A stretch of 64,000 nucleotides of DNA from Kineococcus gynurae (GTDB lineage Bacteria > Actinomycetota > Actinomycetes > Actinomycetales > Kineococcaceae). Position numbers and translations under genes: made by a program. How positions within the stretch are numbered: position 1 is the first letter of the stretch; every line of letters begins with the position of its first letter. The notes below the pieces were generated by a model. It searched no databases, was not told where the DNA came from, and saw nothing but the letters and a program-made list of their open reading frames with translations. The DNA lies in assembly GCF_050871315.1 (NCBI RefSeq), contig NZ_JBJLRE010000020.1; one strand, 5' to 3'. Positions 34,469-44,532 of the stretch are shown piece after piece.

Positions 34469-35949
34469 GGCTTGATCTCCCTCTTGAGGATCTTCCCGGT
34501 GGGGCCCTTGGGCAGGTCGTCCACGAACCAGATGCGGCGGGGGTACTTGTAGGCGGCCAGCGCGGCGGCGACGTGCTCGCGCAGCTCCTGCTCGGTGGCG
34601 GTGTGCCCGGCGCGCAGCACGACCGCGGCGCCGATCTCCTCGCCGTGCTCGTCGTCGGGGATCCCGACGACCGCGGCCTGCTCGACCGCGGGGTGCTCGT
34701 AGAGCACCTCCTCGACCTCGCGCGGGTAGACGTTGTACCCGCTGCGGATGATCATGTCCTTGGCGCGGTCGACGATCGTGTAGTAGCCGTCCTCGTCGCG
34801 GCGGGCCAGGTCGCCGGAACGGAACCAGCCGTCCGCGTCGATGGCCGACCGGGTGGCCGACTCGTTGCGCCAGTAGCCCTTCATGACGTTCTCGCCGCGG
34901 ATGACGATCTCGCCGACCTCGCCCTCGGGGGTCGGGGCACCGTCCGGCGTCCGCAGGTCCATCTCGCACCCGCGGACGGGGACCCCGATGCTGCCGGGTT
35001 TGCGGACCCGGTCGGGCAGGTTGAACGAGGCGACGGGGGAGGTCTCCGACAACCCGTAGCCCTCGAGGATCGCGCAGCCGTAGCGCTCCTCGAACGCCTT
35101 GAGCACCTCGACCGGCAGCGAGGCACCCCCGGAGATGCACCGGGTCAGCGAACTCGTGTCGGCGGGGGAGTCGGGGGCGTGGACCAACGCGACGTACATG
35201 GTCGGGACACCGAGGAACCGGGTCACCCGGTCGCGTTCGACGACCCTCAACGCCGCCTCGGCGCTGAACCGCGGCAGCAGGGTCAACCGAGCCCCGCCGA
35301 CCAGGGCGGTGTTCTGCGCGCAGGTCTGGCCGAAGGCGTGGAACAACGGCAGGGCCCCCAGCACCACGTCGTCCGGCCCGAGCTGGATCAGCGTCTCGTG
35401 GGAGGTGACCGCGTTGCTCAGCAGGTTGCGGTGCGAGAGCTCCGCGCCCTTCGGCGACCCGGTCGTCCCCGAGGTGTAGAGCAGGACGGCGGTGTCGTCG
35501 TCGCCCGCCGGGTGGATGGCGTCGTCGCGGTCGACCCCGGCCAGCAGCGCCCCGCCGTCGGTCGGGTCCACGACGACGACCCGGGCGCCGGTCCCCTCGG
35601 CCCCGGCGGCCACCCGCTCGGCCACGTCCTTCCAGGCGAACACCCACGTGGCGCCGGAGTCGGTGAGGTGGTGGCGCACCTCCCGCTCGTGCAGCAGCGG
35701 GTTCATCGGGACCACCACCGCCCCGGCCCGCAGCGCCCCGAAGTACACGACCGGGAAGTGCGGGAGGTTCGGCAGGACGATCGCGACCCGGTCCCCGGGC
35801 TGCAACCCCCCGCCCCGCAGGAGCCCGGCGACCCGGGCGGTCCGGTCGTCGAGGTCGGCCCAGGAGAGGACCGCGTCGTCGAGGCTGACGGCGGGGGCGT
35901 CCCCCCGTTCCGCGGCCCGTCGCGGCAGCAGGTCGGCCAGCGTGCTCAT
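34465..35949 (-). CDS. fadD: Long-chain fatty-acid-CoA ligase (AMP-binding)
   Basis: Activates fatty acids to acyl-CoA through an acyl-adenylate. The 494-residue protein has the AMP-binding P-loop YTSGTTGSPKGAELSH, the A5 motif YGLSETSP, and the C-terminal KGPTGKILKREI with the catalytic Lys. The start MSTLADLL is standard. It lies in the operon between the FadB-type gene (35-nt gap) and the dehydrogenase (4-nt overlap), so activation and oxidation are co-expressed. Confidence 0.93.
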   Translation of the reverse strand: MSTLADLLPRRAAERGDAPAVSLDDAVLSWADLDDRTARVAGLLRGGGLQPGDRVAIVLPNLPHFPVVYFGALRAGAVVVPMNPLLHEREVRHHLTDSGATWVFAWKDVAERVAAGAEGTGARVVVVDPTDGGALLAGVDRDDAIHPAGDDDTAVLLYTSGTTGSPKGAELSHRNLLSNAVTSHETLIQLGPDDVVLGALPLFHAFGQTCAQNTALVGGARLTLLPRFSAEAALRVVERDRVTRFLGVPTMYVALVHAPDSPADTSSLTRCISGGASLPVEVLKAFEERYGCAILEGYGLSETSPVASFNLPDRVRKPGSIGVPVRGCEMDLRTPDGAPTPEGEVGEIVIRGENVMKGYWRNESATRSAIDADGWFRSGDLARRDEDGYYTIVDRAKDMIIRSGYNVYPREVEEVLYEHPAVEQAAVVGIPDDEHGEEIGAAVVLRAGHTATEQELREHVAAALAAYKYPRRIWFVDDLPKGPTGKILKREIKP

Positions 35950-35984
35950 GTCGGCTCCAGACGTCGTCGTCGTGGGTGGGTGGA

Positions 35985-38015
35985 TCAGAACCGGTGGCCG
36001 ATGACGCGTTCGGCGGCCCCGGTGCGGTTCAGGTAGGGCGTGAGGCCGCCGGTGAACAGCGGGTGCCCGGTGCCGAGGATCATGCAGACGTCCACGTCGG
36101 CGGCCGTGGCGACCACGCCCTCCTCGAGGACCCGGGCCACCTCGTCGGCCAGCGCGTCCTGCACCTGCCGCAGGATCTCCGCGCCGTCGGGGCCGGTCCC
36201 GGTCGCGGTCAGCACCTCGGCCGCGGCGTCCGTCGGGACCGGATCGCCCTTGGGGGCGACCAGGTCGGGGGAGCCGGCCTCGACCCAGCGGGGCAGGAAG
36301 TCCGGGACCCGGTAACGCTCCGGGAAGGCCGCGGCCAACGTCTCGTGGACGTGCAGCATCACCGCGGGCCCGACGAACTTCGCCAGGCGGAACGGGGTCA
36401 TCGGCAGTCCCAGCGCGTCGACCGACCGCTCGACCACCGGCAGCGGGGTGCCGGCGTCCACGGCCCGGGCCACGACGTCGAAGAGCCGGGTGGAGATGCG
36501 GTTCACCACGAACGCCGGGGCGTCGCGGACCAGCACGCAGGTCTTCTTCAGCCGGGCCCCCACGGCGAAAGCGGTGGCCAGCGTCGGGTCGTCGGTCCGC
36601 CCGGTCCGCACCACCTCGACCAGCGGCAGGACCGCGACCGGGTTGAAGAAGTGGAACCCGGCGAACCGCTCCGGGTGCTGCAGGACGGAGGCCATCTCGG
36701 TCACCGACAACGAGGAGGTGTTGGTGAGGATCACCGCCTCCGGCGAGAGCACCGGTTCCAGTTCGCGCAGCACCTGCTGCTTGACCGACAGCTCCTCGAA
36801 CACCGCCTCGACCACGACGTCGCAGTGCGCCAACCCGGCCTTGTCCACGGTCCCGGACACGTTCGCGCGCAACCGGTTCGCGGTGTCGGGGTCGAGGCGC
36901 CCCTTGCGGAGCAGGTCCTCGACGCCGGAGCGGACCCGCTCGACGCCGGCCTCGACCCGGTCCGCGTCGAGGTCGGTGAGGACCACGGGGACCTTCAGGC
37001 GGTGCAGGAACAGCAGGGCGAGCTGGGAGGCCATCAGCCCGGCCCCCACGACCCCGACCGCGGTGACCCTGCGGGGTTCGACCCCCTCCGGGGCGCCGAC
37101 GGGACGGCGGGCGTAGCGCTGGACGAGGTCGAACGCGTAGAGGCCGGCGTGCAGCTCCTCGGAGACCACCAGATCGGTCAGGGCGTCGTCCTCGGCGGCG
37201 AAGTGCGCGTCGCGGGAGTTCACCCGGGCGGCCTCCAACAGGTCCAGCACGCGGTAGGGGGCGGGCGCGGCGCCGTGGACCCGGGTGTCGGCCACGGACC
37301 GTCCGCGGGTCAGGGCCGCCTCCCACTCGTCGGCCGGCGCCGGTCCCCGACGCTCGGGCGTCACCTCGCCGCGCAGCACGGAGCCCGTCCAGCGCAACGA
37401 CTCCACGAGGAAGTCGGCGGGCTCCAGGGCCACGTCGGCGATGCCCGCGGCCAGGGTCTGGGGTCCGTCCAGGGTCTTGTTGTTGGCCAGCGCGTTCTCG
37501 ATCGTGACCCGCACCGCCACCTCGGGCCCGGCCAGGTGCGGCAGCAGCCAGGTCCCGCCCCAGCCGGGGACGAGACCGAGGTAGGCCTCGGGCAACCCCA
37601 GGCCGCGGGCCGCGGTCGAGACCGTGCGGTAGCTGCAGTGCAGCGCGAGTTCCAGGCCGCCGCCCAGCGCGGTGCCGTTGACGAACGCGAACGTGGGGAC
37701 GGCCGCGTCGGCGAACCGGCCCAGGACCGCGTGGCCGAGTTCGGCCACCCCGCGCGACTGCTCGCGGGTGGTGACCGAGGCGACCTGCTTGAGGTCGGCG
37801 CCCGCGCAGAACGCGCCGGGGACCCCGGTCACCGCGATGGCGACCAGGCCCTCCTCGGTGACCAGACGTTCGGCCTGGTCGAGCGCGGAGTCCAGCTCCC
37901 GCAACGGGTCCGGGCCCAGGACGAAGGGTCGGCGCGGGTGGCCCGGGTCGAGCGTGAGCAGGGCGGCGCGGCCGGGGCCGCCGGGCAGGTCGACGGTGCG
38001 GACGTGGACGGGCAT
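35985..38015 (-). CDS. fadB: Bifunctional enoyl-CoA hydratase / 3-hydroxyacyl-CoA dehydrogenase
   Basis: A FadB/FadJ-type fusion of 676 residues. Residues ~1-250 are a crotonase domain (GAFCAGADLKQ oxyanion hole; GTALGGGLELALHC). Residues ~310-490 bind NAD (VGVVGAGLMASQLA; FAGFHFFNPVAVLPLVE) and the C-terminal domains complete the dehydrogenase. It overlaps the thiolase stop by one base (TGATG), the arrangement expected for the two halves of a beta-oxidation complex. Confidence 0.93.
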   Translation of the reverse strand: MPVHVRTVDLPGGPGRAALLTLDPGHPRRPFVLGPDPLRELDSALDQAERLVTEEGLVAIAVTGVPGAFCAGADLKQVASVTTREQSRGVAELGHAVLGRFADAAVPTFAFVNGTALGGGLELALHCSYRTVSTAARGLGLPEAYLGLVPGWGGTWLLPHLAGPEVAVRVTIENALANNKTLDGPQTLAAGIADVALEPADFLVESLRWTGSVLRGEVTPERRGPAPADEWEAALTRGRSVADTRVHGAAPAPYRVLDLLEAARVNSRDAHFAAEDDALTDLVVSEELHAGLYAFDLVQRYARRPVGAPEGVEPRRVTAVGVVGAGLMASQLALLFLHRLKVPVVLTDLDADRVEAGVERVRSGVEDLLRKGRLDPDTANRLRANVSGTVDKAGLAHCDVVVEAVFEELSVKQQVLRELEPVLSPEAVILTNTSSLSVTEMASVLQHPERFAGFHFFNPVAVLPLVEVVRTGRTDDPTLATAFAVGARLKKTCVLVRDAPAFVVNRISTRLFDVVARAVDAGTPLPVVERSVDALGLPMTPFRLAKFVGPAVMLHVHETLAAAFPERYRVPDFLPRWVEAGSPDLVAPKGDPVPTDAAAEVLTATGTGPDGAEILRQVQDALADEVARVLEEGVVATAADVDVCMILGTGHPLFTGGLTPYLNRTGAAERVIGHRF

Positions 38016-39253
38016 CAGGCGACCGCCATCTCGTAGTCGGAGTGGTGGGGGTTCTCCCAGACGACGGTCCCGCCCTGGCCCAGACCCACGCAGAGCGCGG
38101 TGAGGCCGTAGCGGACCTCGGGGTGCTCGGCGAACTGCCGGGCGAGCTGGATCATCAGCCGGACCCCGCTGGCGGCCAGCGGGTGGCCGATGGCGATGGC
38201 TCCGCCGTAGCGGTTCACGCGGGGGTCGTCGTCGGCGATGCCGAAGGCGTCGAGGAACGAGAGCACCTGCACCGCGAACGCCTCGTTCAGCTCGAACAAC
38301 CCGATGTCGTCGATCCCGAGCCCCGCGGTGCGCAGCGCCTTCTCGGTCGAGGGGACCGGGCCGAGGCCCATGACCGAGGGTTCGACGCCCGCGAACCCGA
38401 AACTCACCAGCCGCATCCGGGGCGCCAGGCCGAGGTCGGCCGCGGTCTCCTCGGCGGTGAGCAGGCAGGCCGTGGCGCCGTCGGTCAACGGGGACGCGTT
38501 GCCCGCGGTGACCCGGCCGTGCGGACGGAACGGGGTGCGCAGGTGGGCGATCTGCTCGACCGTCGTGCCCGGTCGGGCCAGCTCGTCGCGGGTCGCGAGC
38601 CCCCAGGCGCCCTCGGCGTCGCGCACGGCGACCGGGACGAGGTCGGGCTCGACCCGGCCCTCGGCCACGGCCCGGGCGAACTTCTGCTGGCTGGCGACGG
38701 CGTAGGCGTCGGCCCGCTCCTTCGTCAGGTGCGGGAAGCGGTCGTGCAGGGCCTCGGCCGTGCGGCCCATGTCCAGGGCGTCCGGGGGCACGATGCGCTC
38801 GGTGAGGAAGCGGGGGTTCGGGTCCAGGCCCTGGCCGAGCGGGTGGTGCCCCATGTGCTCGACCCCGCCGGCCAGCGCGACGTCCAGGGCGCCCACGGCG
38901 ATGGAGGCCGCGGTCGTGGTGACCGCGGTGAGGGCGCCGGCGCACCAGCGGTCGATCGCGTACCCGGGGGTGGTCACCGGCAGCCCGGCCAGCAGCGCGG
39001 TGCTGCGGCCGAGGACGAGCCCCTGGTCGCCGCTCTGGGTGGCCGCCGCCATCGCGACCTCCTCGACCCGCTCGGGGGCCAGGGTGGGGTTGCGGCGCAG
39101 GACCTCGCGCAGGCAGGCGACGGCGAGGTCGTCGGCCCGGGTGCCCGCGTAGAGACCGTCGGGGCGGGCCTTGCCGAACGGGGTGCGAACCCCGTCGACG
39201 AAGACGACCCCCCGTCCGTGCGTGGATCGGCGGGGGACTGCGGAACGGCTCAC
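38015..39253 (-). CDS. fadA: Acetyl-CoA C-acyltransferase (thiolase)
   Basis: Cleaves 3-ketoacyl-CoA to acetyl-CoA and a shortened acyl-CoA. The 412-residue protein has the acylated Cys in DRWCAGALTAV, the base His in IGHPLAASG and the second Cys in CVGLGQGG. GTG 39253 has AGGAGG just upstream. It is the first gene of the beta-oxidation operon; a TATGGT hexamer at 39283-39288 (minus) is a candidate -10. The palindrome GGGTTCAACCC (39269-39279) downstream of it could bind a TetR/FadR-like regulator. Confidence 0.93.
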   Translation of the reverse strand: MSRSAVPRRSTHGRGVVFVDGVRTPFGKARPDGLYAGTRADDLAVACLREVLRRNPTLAPERVEEVAMAAATQSGDQGLVLGRSTALLAGLPVTTPGYAIDRWCAGALTAVTTTAASIAVGALDVALAGGVEHMGHHPLGQGLDPNPRFLTERIVPPDALDMGRTAEALHDRFPHLTKERADAYAVASQQKFARAVAEGRVEPDLVPVAVRDAEGAWGLATRDELARPGTTVEQIAHLRTPFRPHGRVTAGNASPLTDGATACLLTAEETAADLGLAPRMRLVSFGFAGVEPSVMGLGPVPSTEKALRTAGLGIDDIGLFELNEAFAVQVLSFLDAFGIADDDPRVNRYGGAIAIGHPLAASGVRLMIQLARQFAEHPEVRYGLTALCVGLGQGGTVVWENPHHSDYEMAVA

Positions 39254-39402
39254 CGGACCTCCTCGTCGGGTTCAACCCGGTCACCATAACCGTTGCCGAC
39301 CGGTAGCCGGTACTCCGGAGTCCCGCATACTTGGGCGGCCCGGCCGGGGAGGCGCCGGCGGTCCCGGAGGAATCCGGGAGGCTCGCGCCGGCGCGGCTGC
39401 CC

Positions 39403-39660
39403 TAGACTCGCGGCAACAGGGCGAGGACCCGGCCATCACCGGCGAGCCTCCGGAAGAACGCCGCGGCGAGCCACGTCGCGGTCAGTAGAACCGGGCGGGG
39501 CCGGCCCGTCACAGCCGGACTGACGAGCGGTCGTCGTCGCGACCCGGGGTCCGCCCCGTGGCCGGGAGGGCGGCAAGCGGGGTGGTACCGCGGCGCCGCC
39601 GACCCCGGCGGACGTCGTCCTCGCGGTGAGTGCGCGCCCCCGGGTGCGCGGAACCGAGGA
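39403..39660 (+). promoter_or_regulatory. Ile-specific T-box leader of ileS, with its -10 box
   Basis: TAGACT (39403-39408) is a -10 box. The leader contains the specifier ATC (39435-39437, Ile codon) in an internal loop between CCGG arms, the AG-rich GGAAGAACG downstream, and the T-box proper GGTGGTACCGCGG (39581-39593) whose TGGT pairs with the uncharged tRNA CCA end. Downstream TCCTCG (39618-39623) can pair with CGAGGA (39655-39660), masking the ileS Shine-Dalgarno. This fits the translational T-boxes known for actinobacterial ileS: uncharged tRNA-Ile frees the ribosome site. Confidence 0.93.
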
Positions 39661-39670
39661 GAGTCCGCCG

Positions 39671-42600
39671 GTGAGCGAGCAGCCGACCCCACCCCCGACC
39701 GGGCCCGGTTTCCCCGAGCTCGAGGCGCGCGTCCTGGAGTCCTGGGCGGGCGAGGACACCTTCCGCCGCAGCATCGAGGCCCGCCGTCGCAGCGGCGCGG
39801 AGGAGTTCGTCTTCTACGACGGTCCGCCCTTCGCCAACGGGCTGCCGCACTACGGCCACCTGCTGACCGGGTACGTCAAGGACGTCGTGCCCCGCTACCA
39901 GACCATGCGCGGCCGGCAGGTCGAGCGCCGGTTCGGCTGGGACTGCCACGGCCTGCCCGCCGAGGTCGAGGCCGAACGCCAGCTCGGCATCACCCACAAG
40001 TCCGAGATCGAGGACATGGGCATCGCGCGGTTCAACGACGCGTGCCGGACCTCGGTGCTGCGCTACACGCGCGAGTGGGAGTCCTACGTCACCCGGCAGG
40101 CCCGCTGGGTCGACTTCGAGGGCGACTACAAGACCCTGGACACCGACTACATGGAGTCGGTGATGTGGGCGTTCAAGACGCTCTACGACAAGGGCCTGGT
40201 CTACGAGGGGTTCCGCGTCCTCGCCTACTGCTGGCGCTGCGAGACGCCCCTGTCCAACACCGAGACCCGCATGGACGACGTCTACCGGCAGCGGCAAGAC
40301 CCCGCCGTGACCGTCGGCTACCCGCTGACCGTGGACCCGGCCGACCCGCGGGCCGGGCTGGACGGGGTCCTCGCGCTGATCTGGACCACGACGCCCTGGA
40401 CCCTGCCCAGCAACCTCGCGATGGCGGTCAACCCCGAGCTGGACTACGTCGTCGTCGACGGCACCGGTGACCACGCCGGGCGCCGGTTCCTGATCGCCGA
40501 GGCCCGCGTGGGTTCCTACGCCCGTGAACTCGGCGAGGACGCGGCCGAGCGCATCTCGGCCCGGTGGACCGGCGCCGACCTGCTGGGTCTGGCCTACACC
40601 CCGCCCTTCGGGTACTTCGCCGGTCGGGAGAACGCGTTCCGGATCCTGTCCGCCGACTACGTCACCACCGACTCCGGCACCGGGCTCGTGCACATCGCCC
40701 CCGCCTTCGGCGAGGAGGACAAACTCGTCACCGACGCCGCGGGCATCGTCCCGGTCGTGCCGGTCGACTCCCGCGGGGAGTTCACCTCCGAGGTCGGCGA
40801 CTACGCGGGTCAGCACGTCTTCGACGCGAACAAGCAGATCATCCGCGACCTCAAGGCGGGGGTCGCGAGCGGTGCGCTGCTGCTGCGCCAGGAGACCTAC
40901 GACCACCCCTACCCGCACTGCTGGCGCTGCGGCAACGCCTTGATCTACCGGGCGGTCTCGAGCTGGTTCGTCGCCGTCACGACGTTCCGCGACCGCATGG
41001 TCGAGCTCAACCGCGAGATCACCTGGGTGCCCGAGCACGTCCAGGACGGCTCGTTCGGCAAGTGGCTCGAGGGCGCCCGGGACTGGTCGATCTCGCGCAA
41101 CCGCTACTGGGGCAGCCCCATCCCGGTGTGGGTCTCCGACGACCCGGCCCACCCGCGGGTCGACGTGTACGGGTCGCTGGAGGAGCTGGAGCGCGACTTC
41201 GGCGTGCGTCCGGCCGACCTGCACCGCCCCTACGTCGACGAGCTCACCCGGCCCAACCCGGACGACCCGACCGGCCGCTCCACCATGCGCCGGGTCCCGG
41301 AGGTCCTCGACTGCTGGTTCGAGTCGGGGTCGATGCCCTTCGCCCAGGTGCACTACCCCTTCGAGAACGCCGAGTGGTTCGAGAGCCACTACCCGGGCGA
41401 CTTCATCGTCGAGTACATCGGGCAGACCCGCGGGTGGTTCTACACGCTGCACGTCCTGGCGACCGCGCTGTTCGACCGTCCCGCGTTCCGCACCTGCCTG
41501 GCCCACGGGATCCTGCTGGGCGACGACGGCCGCAAGATGTCGAAGTCGCTGCGCAACTACCCGGACGTGTCCGAGGTGCTGGACCGCGACGGGTCCGACG
41601 CCATGCGGTGGTTCCTCATGGCCTCCCCGGTCCTGCGCGGGGGCAACCTCATCGTCACCGAGACGGGGATCCGGGAGGCGGCCCGGCAGGTGATCCTGCC
41701 GCTGTGGAACACGTGGCAGTTCTTCCTGCTGTACTCCACGGCCTCCTCGCACACCCCCCGCTGGCGCACGACCTCGTCGGACGTGCTCGACCGCTACGTG
41801 CTCGCCAAGCTGCACGACACCGTCACCGAGGTCACCGCGCAGCTGGACGGGTACGACATCTCCGGGGCCTGCCTCAGCCTGCGGGAGTTCCTCGACGTCC
41901 TGACCAACTGGTACGTGCGCCGGTCGCGGTCGGCGTTCTGGGACGGGGAGTCCGAGCGCGCCCGCAACGCGCTCGACACGCTGCACACGGTGCTGGAGAC
42001 CACGACGCGGTTGCTGGCCCCGCTGCTGCCGCTCATCGCCGAGGACGTGTGGCGCGGGCTGACCGGCGCGGGCGGGGCCGGGGTCGACTCGGTGCACCTG
42101 ACCGACTGGCCCGACCCGCTCGACCTGCCCGCCGACGACGACCTGGTCGCGGCGATGGACGTGGCCCGCGGCGTCTGCTCGGCGACCCTGTCGCTGCGCA
42201 AGGCCGGAGGCCTGCGGGTGCGCCTGCCGCTCGGCACCGTGCAGGTCCTCGTCGAGGACCCGGCGGCCCTGGAACCCTTCGCGCAGCTCATCGCCGAGGA
42301 GGTCAACGTCCGCGAGGTGACCCTGGGGCGCACCGACCGGATCGCCGAGTTCGGCGTCACCGAGCGGCTGAGCGTCAACGCCCGCGCGGCGGGTCCGCGG
42401 ATCGGCAAGGACGTGCAGACCGCGATCCGCGCGGCCAAGGCCGGGGACTGGACCGAGGACCCGGACGGCACCGTCGTCGCCGGGGGGATCCCCCTGGTGG
42501 CGGGCGAGTTCGAGCGCAGCCTCGTCTTCGACGACGCCGAGGGTTCCTCGGGCCGGGCCGTCGCCGCGCTCGGCGGGGTCGCGGGTGGTGGTTTCGTCGT

Positions 42601-42910
42601 CCTCGACACCACGGTCACGCCCGAGCTGGCGGCGGAGGGCCTCGCCCGCGACGTCATCCGGCTCGTGCAGCAGGCCCGTCGCGACGCCGGTCTGGACATC
42701 TCCGACCGCATCCGGCTGACCGTGGCCGGCGACGGCCCGGTGTGGCAGGCCCTGGTGACGCACCAGAACCTCGTGGTGGAGGAGACGCTGGCCCAGCAGT
42801 TCGGGTCGGCCGGGTCGGCGTCCGCGCTGCCCCTGGAGCAGGCGACGGTGACGGGTTCGGTCGACGGGCACGAGGTGCGCGTCATGGTGGAGAAGGCGGA
42901 GCAGCGATGA
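39671..42910 (+). CDS. ileS: Isoleucyl-tRNA synthetase (eukaryotic-like IleS2 type)
   Basis: Charges tRNA-Ile. The 1079-residue protein has HYGH at 60-63 and KMSKS at 622-626, with the CP1 editing domain between. The YQTMRGRQVERRFGWDCHGLP block and overall length suggest the eukaryote-like type that is typically less sensitive to mupirocin; this subtype call is inference. GTG 39671 follows the GAGGAG that the T-box leader can sequester. folC overlaps its stop by 4 nt. Confidence 0.95.
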   Translation: MSEQPTPPPTGPGFPELEARVLESWAGEDTFRRSIEARRRSGAEEFVFYDGPPFANGLPHYGHLLTGYVKDVVPRYQTMRGRQVERRFGWDCHGLPAEVEAERQLGITHKSEIEDMGIARFNDACRTSVLRYTREWESYVTRQARWVDFEGDYKTLDTDYMESVMWAFKTLYDKGLVYEGFRVLAYCWRCETPLSNTETRMDDVYRQRQDPAVTVGYPLTVDPADPRAGLDGVLALIWTTTPWTLPSNLAMAVNPELDYVVVDGTGDHAGRRFLIAEARVGSYARELGEDAAERISARWTGADLLGLAYTPPFGYFAGRENAFRILSADYVTTDSGTGLVHIAPAFGEEDKLVTDAAGIVPVVPVDSRGEFTSEVGDYAGQHVFDANKQIIRDLKAGVASGALLLRQETYDHPYPHCWRCGNALIYRAVSSWFVAVTTFRDRMVELNREITWVPEHVQDGSFGKWLEGARDWSISRNRYWGSPIPVWVSDDPAHPRVDVYGSLEELERDFGVRPADLHRPYVDELTRPNPDDPTGRSTMRRVPEVLDCWFESGSMPFAQVHYPFENAEWFESHYPGDFIVEYIGQTRGWFYTLHVLATALFDRPAFRTCLAHGILLGDDGRKMSKSLRNYPDVSEVLDRDGSDAMRWFLMASPVLRGGNLIVTETGIREAARQVILPLWNTWQFFLLYSTASSHTPRWRTTSSDVLDRYVLAKLHDTVTEVTAQLDGYDISGACLSLREFLDVLTNWYVRRSRSAFWDGESERARNALDTLHTVLETTTRLLAPLLPLIAEDVWRGLTGAGGAGVDSVHLTDWPDPLDLPADDDLVAAMDVARGVCSATLSLRKAGGLRVRLPLGTVQVLVEDPAALEPFAQLIAEEVNVREVTLGRTDRIAEFGVTERLSVNARAAGPRIGKDVQTAIRAAKAGDWTEDPDGTVVAGGIPLVAGEFERSLVFDDAEGSSGRAVAALGGVAGGGFVVLDTTVTPELAAEGLARDVIRLVQQARRDAGLDISDRIRLTVAGDGPVWQALVTHQNLVVEETLAQQFGSAGSASALPLEQATVTGSVDGHEVRVMVEKAEQR

Positions 42911-44532
42911 ACCATCCCGGCACTCCTCGACCCGACGGGCGCGAGCCCGACGAGTTCGACCGTTTCGAGGACATCGTCCTGAACTCCTGGGGCGGGCCCG
43001 CGCCGGGAGCGGAGGCGGAGGCGGACGAGCAGACCGGCCCGGGGGACGAGGATCCCGCGGACGCCTACGGCAGCGCCGGCCTGCGCCGCGGGCGTGTGCC
43101 GCAGGACCACCGCCCGCCCACCGCGGCGCTGCGGCGCGCCCGGCGCGAGAAGGCCCGCGCGGACGAGGACCCGCGCTTCGAGGAGGTCGTGGCCGCGATC
43201 CTGGCCCGCAACCCCGAGCACCGGATCCACCCCACCCTCGACCGGGTGCGCGAGGCCTGCTCCTTGCTCGGCGACCCGCAGCTCAGCTACCGCGTCGTGC
43301 ACCTGGCCGGGACCAACGGGAAGACGTCGACGACCCGGATGGTGGAGCGGTTGGTGCGCGAGCACGACCTGCGCACCGGGCGCTTCACCTCCCCGCACCT
43401 CGTGGACATCACCGAACGCATCGCGATCGACGGGGAACCGGTCTCGCACGCCGAGTTCGTCCGGGCCTGGGACGACGTGGCCGCCGTGGTCGGGATCGTC
43501 GACGCGCACGCGGCCGACCGCGGGGAACCCCGGATGTCGTTCTTCGAGGTCCTCACCGTCATGGCGTTCGCCGTCTTCGCCGACGCCCCGGTCGACGTCG
43601 CGATCGTCGAGACCGGCCTGGGCGGGTCGTGGGACACCACGAACGTCGTCCAGCCCGACGTCGCCGTCATCACCCCGATCTCCATGGACCACGAGACCTG
43701 GCTCGGGTCGACGATCGAGGACATCGCCGCCCAGAAGGCCGGGATCATCAAGCACGGGGCGACCGTCGTGGTCTCCGGCCAGGTCGAGGAGGCCGCCTCG
43801 GTGCTGCTGGCCAAGGCCGCCGCCGAACGCGTCACCGTCGTGCGCGAGGGGGTCGACTACGGGGTCGCCGAGCGGCGGCTGGCCGTCGGGGGGCAGGTCG
43901 TCTCGATCCGGACCCGCGGCGGGCTCTACGCCGACGTCGTGCTGCCGCTGCACGGGGTGCACCAGGCCAGCAACGCCTCGACGGCGCTGAGCGCGGCCGA
44001 GGCCCTGCTGGCGGTGCCGGGGGAGACCCTCTCGGCCGAGGTCGTGGAGGCGGCGTTCGCCGACGCGTCCTCCCCGGGGCGCCTGGAGCTGCTGCGTACC
44101 TCCCCGACGATCCTGGTCGACTCCGCGCACAACCCGGCGGGGGCCCAGGTGCTCGCCGAGGCGGTGAGCGAGGCCTTCACGTTGTCCCGCCTGGTGGGGG
44201 TGGTGGGGGTGATGGGCGACAAGGACGCCGACGGTCTGCTGCGGGCGCTGGAACCCGTGCTGGCCGAGATCGTGGTGACCCGTCCCTCGGGGGACCGGGC
44301 GCTGCCGGTCGCCGAGCTGGCGGAGGCGGCCGAGGACCTGTTCGGGGAGGACCGGGTCCACGTGGCCGAGAACCTCGCGGACGCGATCCAGCTGGCCGTC
44401 GACCTCGCCGAGTCCGACGACGCCGCCGGCGGTCTCGGGGACCTCGGCAGCGGTGGCGGGGTGCTGATCGCGGGATCCGTGGTGCTGGCCGGGGACGCCC
44501 GGGCGCTGCTCGTCCGGGACGACCGCGCATGA
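42907..44532 (+). CDS. folC: Dihydrofolate/folylpolyglutamate synthase with N-terminal extension
   Basis: Adds glutamates to folates (and may make dihydrofolate). The core shows the ATP P-loop HLAGTNGKTSTTRM near residue 135, IVETGLGGSWDTTNVV, and DSAHNPAG in the C-terminal Mur-ligase-like domain. The first ~90 residues are an acidic then basic low-complexity extension that the core enzyme does not need; total 541 residues versus about 430-450 for the usual enzyme. Because the ATG overlaps the ileS stop (ATGA), the extension is probably translated and folC is under the same T-box leader. Confidence 0.93.
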   Translation: MNHPGTPRPDGREPDEFDRFEDIVLNSWGGPAPGAEAEADEQTGPGDEDPADAYGSAGLRRGRVPQDHRPPTAALRRARREKARADEDPRFEEVVAAILARNPEHRIHPTLDRVREACSLLGDPQLSYRVVHLAGTNGKTSTTRMVERLVREHDLRTGRFTSPHLVDITERIAIDGEPVSHAEFVRAWDDVAAVVGIVDAHAADRGEPRMSFFEVLTVMAFAVFADAPVDVAIVETGLGGSWDTTNVVQPDVAVITPISMDHETWLGSTIEDIAAQKAGIIKHGATVVVSGQVEEAASVLLAKAAAERVTVVREGVDYGVAERRLAVGGQVVSIRTRGGLYADVVLPLHGVHQASNASTALSAAEALLAVPGETLSAEVVEAAFADASSPGRLELLRTSPTILVDSAHNPAGAQVLAEAVSEAFTLSRLVGVVGVMGDKDADGLLRALEPVLAEIVVTRPSGDRALPVAELAEAAEDLFGEDRVHVAENLADAIQLAVDLAESDDAAGGLGDLGSGGGVLIAGSVVLAGDARALLVRDDRA

